Source of the DNA: JBDWFY01 sp964291365
Lineage (GTDB): Bacteria > Pseudomonadota > Alphaproteobacteria > Rhizobiales > Stappiaceae
Direction: 5' to 3'
NCBI GenBank assembly: GCA_964291365.2
Contig: OZ219972.1
Coordinates: 310,001-374,000, forward strand
DNA: 64,000 nucleotides
Under the pieces are notes generated by a model. It ran no database searches. It was not told the DNA's origin and saw nothing but the letters and a program-made list of their open reading frames with translations. Numbering within the stretch: the first letter of the stretch is position 1; every line of letters starts with the position of its first letter. Below are positions 36,851-46,826 of this stretch, piece after piece. The position numbers and the translations under genes were made by a program.

Positions 36851-38674
36851 TCAGTCTGTTGGTGATACAATGCTGGAGGCTGGATAGGAGTACTCTCCTT
36901 CATCTTGATACACTGATGTTGTCGGTGCCAAGTTATAACTCTGGTTCCCTTTGAGCTCCACAGCTGCTTCACATTGAAATTCAGAGAGTCTAATAGCTTC
37001 ACTTCCACCATTCTCTGTCTTCCCGTAGGCAAGATTGTCTAGCATATCTTCCTCCTCCCCTTCTTCATGAATGGTGTGTATGTCGTGATCAACGGGTTCA
37101 TAGCCTGTCTCACTGGCTGACGTGTAGATGTGTGCGTCATGATCAACGTCTGTCTCCTCCAACTGAGAAACAGGGCTGTAATTAAGTATTGTGACACATA
37201 TATGGTAAACTTTATTATTCTAGCGCATGAATGTGAGGATCACCTGCTTCCATATATTGGATTGTCCACCTTCTTGACCACACTTTCTTTCCTGCCAGAC
37301 CTGCATGTGGTTTCGAATCCAGTACATATTTAGGGCTGTAATATAAAAAGTGGTCACCTTTAGCCTTGTCCCCAGGCTCCCTGATCTTTTCAACGTTGTT
37401 TCTCGTGCAACGTTGAAAAGATTGGAGAGCCTGGGGACGAGGCTAGTCACCCTTTAGATGGAGTATTCACATAGCCTGGTGTACTTAAATCATTTAGCTC
37501 CACCGAGTTTGAGGACCATTCTAGATTTTCATAGCCGTGGATCTTCTCGTCTCTGTTAGTCTCCTTCTCCGACCGCTTTAAGAAAACACAGATGTACACG
37601 TTCACCCCCATGAGTAGTACATTGATGGCAATCGTGAGCAGAGCAATGGGCAGAACAATAGCCAGTGCTTGATGGTCTCTGATGATGATCTGAGCAGCTG
37701 TCCTGCTGTTATCATTATCCGTGGTAGCTGACTGAAATGGAGATGAAAACTGCCTCTCTACTGTTGTACTTGTCATTCCCAAGTTTATAGCTATGTAAAT
37801 AAAAAAAAAGGTAAGAGATATCTACAGGTATATTAAATCCCTTGATAATAAGCGTACACATTGTTGCGATATTGGCAAAAATTCAATACCTTCAGTAGCT
37901 AGGCAGCCATATAGCCCAACTCCTAAGCATATGTATTGGACTGATGAAGTGCCACTGATAGACCATTCCACTATTCTTAGGCGAATGCGCTCCGTCAGCA
38001 AAGGTCGCTCCAGTGGTGCTAGGGAGTTCAAATCAGGAGCAGCAAAATACTGTAGCAGAATCAATACATGCACCATGAGGGACTAAGTACAAGGTATAGC
38101 TAGTGTGTAAAAGTGTGTACGTGTAGTAGATCGAACCTTTATGTCACCTGACTCTGTGGTGTAGTAATTGAGGACGGTTTTGTTGCCAGGTGGAGAGTAC
38201 TCAAGGGTGAGGTTGGTTGCATGGAAGATGCCTAATGTGCTGGTTCTACCACTAAACAATATCTGTGTGATGAGCACAGGAGATGTCAGCTCCATCTCAA
38301 TGTATGGATTGGGGTCACTTTCTGCAGTTGTGCACCACGTATCAATATATTCGTCTTCGCCGTATCCAAAGTGATAGATATAAGTGGCTGGATAACCAAA
38401 GGCATCATCTGAAGAAGTAACCCCTCCCAGTGGTGCCAGTGTTCTGTTCAAGGAGAGAAACACCCCTCTTGTCTTACAGCCTGAGGGATAAGATTGAGCT
38501 TAATCAAGTACTCGAGTTTGTAGCACACAATTAGCTAATACAACTTCTATAAACTTTCTTACTTAAAATTTCGTGATTCTCAGCCTTGATCTGTGAAACT
38601 TCAAAAGCAATCGACAGTAGCAAAGTCTGTATTAATAGCTGAAGTACACCAGTATGCGATATATGACCTTCCAT
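36851..38674 (-). CDS. Discoidin-domain transmembrane receptor, gene D
   Basis: Six exons (38563-38674, 38137-38480, 37890-38049, 37451-37790, 37244-37300, 36851-37175) join in frame to 445 residues. Signal peptide MEGHISHTGVLQLLIQTLLLSIA. Discoidin domain SCKTRG...DTWC...NLTLEYSPPGN...RIRLRIVEW...GLYGC. Stalk, then membrane helix ALAIVLPIALLTIAINVLLMGVNVYICVF. The tail has GYENL and GYVNT (Grb2-type YxN), a 57-bp exon encoding VDNPIYGSR, then GYEPV, NLAYGK, SYNLAP and EYSYPA. The signal and discoidin exons are almost identical to gene G, including the introns. A palindromic MITE abuts the donor site of exon 4. Confidence 0.9.
37353..37454. mobile_element. Palindromic MITE, TAGCCTCGTCCCC family, copy 1
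   Basis: The element spans 37361-37445 (85 bp), from TAGCCTTGTCCCCAGGC to GCCTGGGGACGAGGCTA, with inner inverted words TCTTTTCAACGTTG / CAACGTTGAAAAGA. It is flanked by GTCACCTT (37353-37360) and GTCACCCTT (37446-37454), an 8-9 bp target duplication with one base of difference. The right-hand duplication contains the GT donor of gene D exon 4. Confidence 0.85.
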
Positions 38675-39067
38675 CTGTGTAGCCTAACTCTAACTTTCTT
38701 TTTGTGTTAGTCGATGATAGCTAGCTATAACATAGCTAGCTGCTTCTTTGGCATGATGATTATGCAGCTGAATAAACAGATGCTTACCATATCTGGGGGT
38801 GTCTTATTGTCTTAAGTCTGGTATGTTGCAAATCCATCACAATGAATGAGCTTATTTGAGAATTTTAAACCACACACAATGCATGCATGCTCCCATACCC
38901 TAGATTCTGCCAGAGGGCATGGTATGTAGGCCATAATACATTCAATACTGAGGAAAATTATAATGTCGAATTAAACATAGTAGCTATGGTTTGTCATATA
39001 CATGCATACAAACTGAAACGTTGAGTCAGCAGTCGGTGTAGCTACTTCCAATAAAAATACAGATAAC
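38675..39067. other. Spacer between receptor genes D and E
   Basis: About 390 bp of AT-rich DNA. Its part next to gene D closely matches the region upstream of gene G, so it belongs to the duplicated block. No gene or repeat end is seen. Confidence 0.5.
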
Positions 39068-40444
39068 TTAATTAAAGTAGAAGCTCTCTACGTGTTCGTG
39101 TCGTGTAGCTGAAGTCAGTTGAGCTGGTGGAACTGACTTATAGCACTTGTTTGCTTGGAGTTCAATGTTCTCACGCTTGTCAATTATACCGTATGCTGTA
39201 TTCTTTGCAGTGGTGGAGTCCTGCCTGTAATGGACAAGAATATTACGTGTCAAACTTACACCTAGAGCTTACGTACATTGACACAATCATAATATTACAT
39301 TGTTTGATTGCTACTAGCTCACCTCACTAAAACTTTTTGTTTTCTGATTTTCTGACAATAGCAGACTATGCTCGCAACTGCCATTATCATCACTACAGTG
39401 AGCAGTGCTCCAAATATTGCTGCCCCAATTCCAACTGCGATTAACGTGGTGGCCCTCTCTGTATTACTATTGCTTTGTACAATATCAGAATTCTGACCTG
39501 AATGTTGTCATACGTTTGGGTTAGTTGTGCATATGCTCTTTCATATATGATATTGATAGTATGCTAGCATCAGCAATACAGTTAGCCTATCATAATTCTA
39601 ACTGAAAGTGGCGTGAGAAGCGTCAGCAACTAGGGTACCGTGGTAACCACATCTTTTACTGTTAGTCATAGCATATTGTGATTATGGAATACCTTGTGAT
39701 TGAAGGCATCCATACAGGGCCACACCCTGACACAGATACTGCACTGTAAAAATGTCACCATCTGAATCAAACCACTCCACTGGTCTGAGACGAATTCGCT
39801 GAGTCAGAAATGGCCTCTCAAATTGAATCAGTGTAGTGAAATTTGGAACTGGGAAATACTAAAACAAAAGGTAGATAGAACTACATACTTGTGGACTCAC
39901 CTCTGGTATGGCTGAATCTACAGTAGATGTATAGTAATTTAGTATGGAAGAGTTATCAGGTGGTGAGTATTCAAGTGTGAAGTTAGAGACATGGTAAATC
40001 CCTAGCACACCATCTGGATTAATGATTGTGGAACCTGTGGACACCATCATAGTTAATAGTATCGGTGACGTGAACTGCATGTCAATGTACGGATCGGGAT
40101 CATTATCATTTGTGCACCATGTTAAGACAGAGTCGTATATTCTTGTGGCATATGCTCCAACAGAGTTCACACTCGCTGAAGCTTGAACCAGCTCAAGTGG
40201 GGCTAAGGTACGATCATTCGAGAGAAGCTCTTCATGATTTCCACAACCTGATCATGTATCCAATACTCATATGACAAACACTGGTAGCTAGATAGATAGC
40301 TGTGTATCTATGACTCGACTTACTTAGCACCCTAGAACTGCTACTTCCCTCTTCTTGAAGACCAGCTTGGGCAGTGTTGCTAGTAATGTAGCAAAACAGC
40401 ATTGCTATCAAGATATACATTTTCAAAGACAGTTTATTGCTCAT
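39068..40444 (-). CDS. Discoidin-domain transmembrane receptor with short tail, gene E
   Basis: Five exons (40324-40444, 39901-40247, 39693-39858, 39323-39497, 39068-39224) join in frame to 321 residues. The start at 40444 gives MSNKLSLKMYILIAMLFCYITSNTAQA, a signal peptide; the internal Met at residue 9 could also serve. Discoidin domain SCGNHEELLSNDRTL...LTWC...NFTLEYSPPDN...RIRLRPVEW...ALYGC. Membrane helix TLIAVGIGAAIFGALLTVVMIMAVASIVCY with no long stalk. The tail is only about 60 residues: TAYGII (TxYxxI, like an immunoreceptor switch motif) and CYKSVP. The NPIYG exon is absent. Membrane segment and tail are the sister of those in gene G. Confidence 0.88.
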
Positions 40445-41174
40445 CAGTAGCTAGTGATCTAAAACTTTGTCCTGATGCATTTGACTCACATGAAACTACT
40501 GTTGTGCACTTTCATGGACTAAACAGAGAGTATAGCTTAGCAATCAATATCCCTTGTTGTGTCTCATAGTGATATCACAACCCACAGACTCTAGATTAGG
40601 ACGTGGACATAGATATTAGATAAACAAGAAACCCTACATGTCACGTATGACTGCACGAGTCACACTTGGTATAGTTTCACTTTGTGTTATGCTATGTAGC
40701 TAATGTATAATATTATCATCAATCTTCCCTGCTATATAAAGGTATTGATGTCACAGTTGTAGCTTGACGAGTTGCTACCACTTAAATGGAAGAAATGCAG
40801 CCAGTAGCATGGTCTCTATTGTGAGTCATGATAGCACCTTAGGTCCCCCTACTCTAGAGGTGTGTAGGAATGCCAAATACAGATAACACAGTAGCCAGTG
40901 GTAGACAATGCAGCTGTTTATTTCCCCACCGCACTAAAGCATTAGATCATACATCCATGTGCTTGATTTGGATGGTGAATTATTTTGAAGTTTAGCCATA
41001 TCATGCGTGTCATTATGTGCTTCTGTGTGTGTGCAGTGACTTCATACAGTTCATACTAAACAATGAATATTTCATAATATCATTATTCTCTATTATACAA
41101 GTATTGAATATATAGCTACATACACAATGTCATTACTATTATAATAATTATATTGTATTACACATATTATCTGT
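40445..41174. other. Spacer between receptor genes E and F
   Basis: About 730 bp of AT-rich DNA. The part nearest gene F (about 40960-41174) is duplicated next to the pseudogene at about 43640-43825. No gene is seen. Confidence 0.5.
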
Positions 41175-43078
41175 TCAGTCTTCCCTGCTGGGACTAGGGA
41201 GGGGCATTGTTGTCACATAATTATAGCTAGAGTTGCTCTGAAGTGCAACAATTGCTTCGTACTGCCCCTCCTCCTCCACCCTGCTGTCACTTGGCCTGGA
41301 CACACAACCATCATAACTCTCTCTATTGTATGCCCTATTGTCAACCATACTATCTGCTCGTGGTGCACTTCCTTCAAGATGGACACCATTTGAGGCATCA
41401 CTTTGTTCTCCCACCTCTACAGGCTTGTAGCTGGAGTTGATGATGACACTCACATTCTCTTCATTGTCTTCAGGAATGGCATCTAGTCCATCTTTGGCTG
41501 TTGTGTTGCCATATTCTAAGTATCTTGGTTGCCCCTCTGTTGCCTGTGGTTTGCTGGAATCGACAGGCTCATAGTCCGGTTCACTGATAGAGGAGTAAGT
41601 GTGTGATTGCCCATCCATACTTGCTTTCCTGAAATATCAAATTAAAATCACAGCACAATGCATACCTGTACCTGTGCTATACTGTGTACCTATCTTTTCC
41701 ATATATGGGATTGTCGACCTTCTTTATGATGCTAGACTGTCTTGTCTCGTGGTTGCTATGCCTAAAAAAGGTAAGAACATACACTATTCAAAATCCTGGG
41801 CTATACATGCCACTACTAAACACTCTAGCTTCTGCATTAGTTTGTGTTGTATACCTGATTCCCTCAGCGCCAGAAACAGTAAAGCTGTGCTCATCACTTA
41901 GCGATTGCTGTGACCTTTCCATAAATAAATATCCACTGTCAGGATTTCTAACATTTTTCTTCGCTGTTTGTTTCCTGATAAGCAAGTAAACTAGTACACC
42001 CACCAGCACAATAAGACCAGCAATAGTGATTAAAGTGATTGACAGGACTATAGACAAAGATTTGGTGTCGTTGACCTTCTCTGGCTGAGTATCAACAGTA
42101 CTAGTGTTTCTTACTGAAAATCAAAGTGATGTGATCACTAAAAATGTAATTCTGTATAGTATGAAATTAGCACAAACCTTCAGATTGGAGGCATCCATAC
42201 AGAGCCACTCCCAGGCACACAAACTCTAAGTCAGTGCCATCATCATCAAACCACTCCACTGGTCTGAGGCGAATTCGCTGAGTCAGAAATGGCCTCTCAA
42301 ATTGAATCAGTGTGGTGAATTCTGGTGCTGCAAAGTACTATTGTTATAGTACAATATCATGTTCATGATGGTAAGTAGATTGCGATTTTGATGTAGCCTC
42401 GTCCCCAGGCCCTTTCTCCCAGCTTTCAATGTGGAATATTAAAGAGCTGGGAGAGAGAGCCTGGGGTGAGGCTAATTTTGATGAGTTCTTGACCCACTCA
42501 CCATTTTACTCTCCGATGAAGCTGCTGATTCGTCAGTTGATGTGTAGTAGTTGAGCACAGATGAGTTGTCCGGTGGTGAGTATTCAAGTGTGAAATTAGT
42601 GACATAGTACCGCCTTATTGAACATGTTATTATTACCCTGAGGCGGGTGTATCCCCTTGTTAACATCCTAGAGATTAGCACTGGTGAAGTAAACTGCAAA
42701 TCAATATATGGATCATTGTCTCTGTTATCAGTACACCACGTTGTAGTACCAGAGCTGTATACATCAGTGGCATCTGCTGTGATAATATCTTCCAAGCTAT
42801 TTGAAGCTTGAATCATGTCGAGTGGGGCTAAGGTACGGTTGTTTGAGAGAAGCACTTCATCTCTTCCACAACCTAATCATGCATTCAAAATTTACATCAT
42901 TATGATTACAATTTTGTGACACATAGATAGATAGAGAGCTACATTTGCTCAACTTACCTGCCATTCTAGAATTCTCTCCTTGAAGATCCCCTAGGGCAGT
43001 ATTGCCAGGATTGAATACAGCACAACAAAACAACAATGGTATCAAGCTATTCATTTTCAAAGACTTTAACTTGTTCAC
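41175..43078 (-). CDS. Discoidin-domain transmembrane receptor, gene F
   Basis: Six exons (42958-43078, 42502-42872, 42178-42337, 41855-42113, 41690-41761, 41175-41628) join in frame to 478 residues. Signal peptide MNKLKSLKMNSLIPLLFCCAVFNPGNTA, whose exon is the same length as that of gene E. Discoidin domain GCGRDEVLLSNNRTL...TTWC...NFTLEYSPPDN...RIRLRPVEW...ALYGC. Membrane helix SLSIVLSITLITIAGLIVLVGVLVYLLI. The tail has SGYLFM (YxxM), an NPxY exon (KKVDNPIYGKDR), then TYSSI, DYEPV, YLEYGN, SYKPV, NRAYN, QYEAIV and NYVTTM. There is no kinase. Copy 2 of the palindromic MITE lies in intron 2. Confidence 0.9.
42385..42483. mobile_element. Palindromic MITE, TAGCCTCGTCCCC family, copy 2
   Basis: The element spans 42394-42474 (81 bp), from TAGCCTCGTCCCCAGGC to GCCTGGGGTGAGGCTA, with inner arms CTCCCAGCTTT / AGAGCTGGGAG. 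It is flanked by a perfect 9-bp direct repeat ATTTTGATG (42385-42393 and 42475-42483). Lies in intron 2 of gene F. The 9-bp duplication and terminal inverted repeats suggest a Mutator-like origin. Confidence 0.9.
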
Positions 43079-43189
43079 AAAATTTCAAACCACGTAGCTA
43101 GCTCTTTGGCTGACTCTTGAGGCACAATAACCATTTGTAAAACTGCTTTCTGTGTCATATCCTTACATGGCCTGATCAGGGAATTGCGT

Positions 43190-43630
43190 GCTATTGTATC
43201 ACATCCATATCTGTTATGGGGCTTGGGGTTAGCCCAAAGTGTCATACATCTGACCACAATACCAGGAAGCACCAAATATAGAGAACAGGCATACACACAA
43301 TTAAACGTAGTACTATAGTAGGAAACTATGAAGTGGTTTCAATCAGTTGATACAATTTCTATAAAATAGCTAGGTATCTCTAAACAGCAAAGTGTTGAGG
43401 TCCACTGGATTCATAGAATAGAGCATGGTGACTCTGCTTGGGCAGTGAACATGACGTTAATAATGTATGCATGCATGCTAAAAATTTAATATCTTATATC
43501 AGGTGACATGGCGATCGTAATATTCTCATACATCACGTTTTAAGCTCCTTTCTTCACTGCTGCAGCTCCTCTGTAAGCTTCAGTACTTGTAATTCCACTA
43601 CCATCCTGCTGCAGTTGTCCATCGTCCATG
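43190..43630. repeat. Segmental duplicate of the gene H 3' end and its flank
   Basis: About 440 bp that closely match 46490-46950 in the same orientation. The shared part includes the words ACCACAATACCAGGAAGCAC and CAGCAAAGTGTTGAGGTCCA, and the beginning of the gene H last coding exon (on the minus strand, the end of its tail). Here that tail fragment has no gene around it and diverges after about 43630, so it is a broken piece left by duplication. Confidence 0.8.
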
Positions 43631-43824
43631 TGACAAATCACAATGCATGATTATTGTGAATGATTTTGAAGTTTAGCTATATCATGTGTTGTGATTTATG
43701 GTCAGTACAGTTCACGCTATGTATTATACAAGCATTGAATGCATACACAACGTCGAGTCGTTACTATTTTAATTTTTATTGAGCACATAATATTATAGCT
43801 ATAGTATGTATAATAGTTATCTGA

Positions 43825-44531
43825 TCAGTCTTCCCTGCTGGGACTAGGGAGGGGCATTGTTGTCACATAATTATAGCTAGAGTTGCTCTAAAGTGCAACA
43901 ATTGCTTCATACTGCCCCTCCTCCTCCACCTTGCTGTCATTCGGCCTGGACACACAACCACCATAACTCTCTCTATTGTATGCCCCATTATCAACCATAC
44001 TATCTGCTCGTGGGGCACTTTCTTCAAGATGGACACCGTTCGAGGCATCACTGTGTTCTCCCACCTCTACAGGCTAAGTTGGAGACATAGTAAGTCCCTA
44101 GCCTGCCACGGCTGGGTTAATGATGTTGGAGCCAGTGGATATCATCATGGTTATTAGTATTGGTGATGTGAACTGCATGTCAATGTACGGATTGGGATCA
44201 TCATCATCAGTGCACCATATTAAGACAGAGTTATGTTATCCTTATGGCACCATGCTTGTCTATGGTGGCGCTTGTCAAGCTCCTTGAAGCTTGAACCAAA
44301 CTAAAGTACAATCATTCGAAAGAAGTACTTCACCATTTTCGCAACCTAATCGTGCATCCAATATTGACATAATTGTAAACTGACAGATACAGGTAGCTAG
44401 ATAGCTGTGTATCTACTCAACTTACCTAGCACCCTAGAATTGTTGCTTCCCTCTCCTTGAAGATCCGCCTGGGCAGTGTTAGTAGCAATGCAAGAAAACA
44501 GCACTACTATATTCAGTATCAAGCTATACAT
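43825..44531 (-). pseudogene. Chimeric discoidin-receptor pseudogene (E-type 5' end fused to F-type 3' end)
   Basis: Read 5' to 3' on the minus strand. An E-type signal exon starts at 44531 (MYSLILNIVVLFSCIATNTAQADLQGEG). It is followed by an E-type discoidin exon whose start (CGENGEVLLSND) soon shifts frame: a deletion relative to gene E removes the APLELVQ region and brings in a stop. The discoidin exon then breaks off in its middle at about 44075. It is joined directly to the middle of an F-type last exon (SDASNGVHLE, NRESY, QYEAIVAL, PLPSPSRED), ending at a stop equivalent to that of gene F. Discoidin second half, membrane segment and NPIYG exon are all missing. Nearly 700 bp of tail and 3' flank still match gene F closely, so the event is recent. 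Confidence 0.85.
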
Positions 44532-44993
44532 TTTCAAAAACTTTATCTCTCAAAACATTGTGTTATCTAAACCTTTTTCTTGATGACTGGCTCAATGAAA
44601 CTGCTTTTGCGCACTTATATGGACTAATCGGAGAGTAGCATAATATTATTGTGTCACAATGACATCACAACCCACAAGTTCTAGATTAGGGCATGGCATA
44701 GACCACATGCTGGAGGAAATGTCAAATAGAGATATCAGTTAGGAATAGCTTATAGTGGTAGACAATTTGTTACACATGCATGTGTTCCCCGATGACTGCA
44801 GAAAAAGACTGAATGGTGACCCTGAGTAATGAAATTTAAGGCATTTTTGTCCCTGGTGGTGTAAGTGTAAGTTTTTTAATGCTTAGATAGTGTTTAACTT
44901 AGTATACCCATTTGTAATATGATATAGTTATAGTATGCATGCACACTGAAATAATCAACTCTACAGAATCAGAAAAGTACTCTAAAGTAATTA

Positions 44994-46397
44994 TTAATGT
45001 CCAATTGTGGTAGATGGTATGGTAGTGTATGTATTCTCCAAGCCCTCATCTGGTGCGGCTAATGCTGGCTCAGCTGATGGAACTGACTTGTAGCACTCAT
45101 TGGTTTGTAGTTCAATGTTATCATGTTTATTAATTATGCCATATGCTTCATTGCCTGTGTTGACACTTGCATTCATATTAACTGTCCTGCAATGACTACA
45201 ATATGCCCATAAAATTAATATACATGTAATATACCATAATAGTATACTTGAATTGCTCTTTATTTTATGTATAATTATGACTGTAACAAGTGTACCATTT
45301 TTTCTTCCTGTTTTGCTTATAGTGATGGATTATGCCCACAACACACAACGTGAGTGATATGGTGGTCAGTGTTCCTAATAGTGCTGCCCCAATTCCAACT
45401 GCGAGTAATGCAGTGGGATTGAACTCCCTCTGAGTCTCTCCCTCTTTAATGTTGCACGTGCTAACAAACTGCCTCTCTACTGTCGTACTTGGCATTTCCA
45501 AGTTTATAGCTATGCAGATAAAAAAGCTAATGAGATAGCTATCTACAGGTATATTAAATCTCTTGATAATAAATGTTCACATTATTGCGATATTGGCAAA
45601 AAAATTCAATACCTTCAGTAGCTAGGCAGCCATATAACCCAACTCCTAAGCATATGTATTGGACTGATGAAGTGCCACTGATAGACCATTCCACTATTCT
45701 TAGGCGAATGCGCTCTGTCAGCAAAGATCGCTCCAGTGGTGCTAGGGAGTTCAAATCAGGAGCAGCAAAATAATGTAGCAGAATCAATACATACACCATG
45801 AGGGACTAAGTACAAGGTATAGATAGTGTGTAAAAGTGTGTATGTGTAGTAGATCGAACCTTTATGTTGCCTGACTCTGTGGTGTAGTAGTTGAGGATGG
45901 TTTTGTTGCCAGGTGGAGAATACTCTAGGGTGAGGTTGGTTGCATGGAAGATGCCTAATGTGCTGGTTCTACCACTAAACAGTATCTGTGTGATAAGCAC
46001 AGGCTGTGTCAGCTCCATCTCAATGTATGGATTGGGGTCACTTTCTGCAGTTGTGCACCACGTATCAATATATTCGTCTTCACCGTATCCAAAGTGATAG
46101 ATATATGTGGCTGGATAGCCAAAGGCATCATCTGAAGAAGTAACCCCTCCCAGTGGTGCCAGTGTTCTGTTCAAGGAGAGAAACACCTCTCTTGTCTTAC
46201 AGCCTGAAGGATAAGATTGAGCTTAATCAAATACTCGATTTTGTAGCACACAATTAGCTAATACAATTTCTATAAACTTTCTTACTTAAAATTTCGTGAT
46301 TCTCAGCCTTGATCTGTGAAACTCCAAAAGCAATCGACAGTAGCAGAGTCTGTATTAATAGCTGAAGTACACCAGTATGCGATATGTGACCTTCCAT
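44994..46397 (-). CDS. Discoidin-domain transmembrane receptor, gene G (D-type ectodomain, E-type tail)
   Basis: Five exons (46286-46397, 45860-46203, about 45613-45772, 45296-45509, 44994-45186) join in frame to 340 residues when modelled on gene D. Signal peptide and discoidin exons are almost identical to D. Exon 4 begins like D (AINLEMPSTTVERQF) and then switches to an E-type membrane helix (ALLAVGIGAALLGTLTTISLTLCVVGII). The last exon is E-type: EAYGII, NIELQTNECYKSVPSA, with an added NTYTTIPSTT. One problem: at the acceptor of exon 3 the AG of gene D is AT here (plus 45773-45774). An upstream in-frame acceptor (AG complementary to plus 45806-45807) would rescue the frame and insert 11 residues (SLMVYVLILLH) into the discoidin domain. 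Confidence 0.83.
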
Positions 46398-46826
46398 CTG
46401 TGTAGCCTAACTCTAGCTTTCTTTTGTGTTAGTCGATGATAGCTAGCTTAGATAACTGCTTCTTTGGCATGATGATTATGCAGCTGAATAATCAGGGAAT
46501 TGCATTGCTATTGTATTCTCATTATGATATTGCATCCACATCAGTTATGGAGCAGCCCAAAGTGTCATACATCTGACCACAATACCAGGAAGCACCAAAT
46601 ATAGAGAATAGGCATACACACAATTACATGTAGTACTATAGTAGGAAACTATGAAGTAGTTTCAATCAGTTGATGCAATTTCTATAAAATAGCTAGGTCC
46701 GGTGTCTCTAAACAGCAAAGTGTTGAGGTCCACTGGATTCACAGAATAGAGCATGGCGACTCTGCATGGGTAGTGAACACGATGTTAATAATGTATGTAC
46801 ACATAAAGAGCATGTATGCTAAAAAT
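46398..46826. other. Spacer between receptor genes G and H
   Basis: About 430 bp; the part from about 46490 is the partner of the duplicate at 43190-43630. Presumed promoter of gene G and 3' flank of gene H; no gene is seen. Confidence 0.5.
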
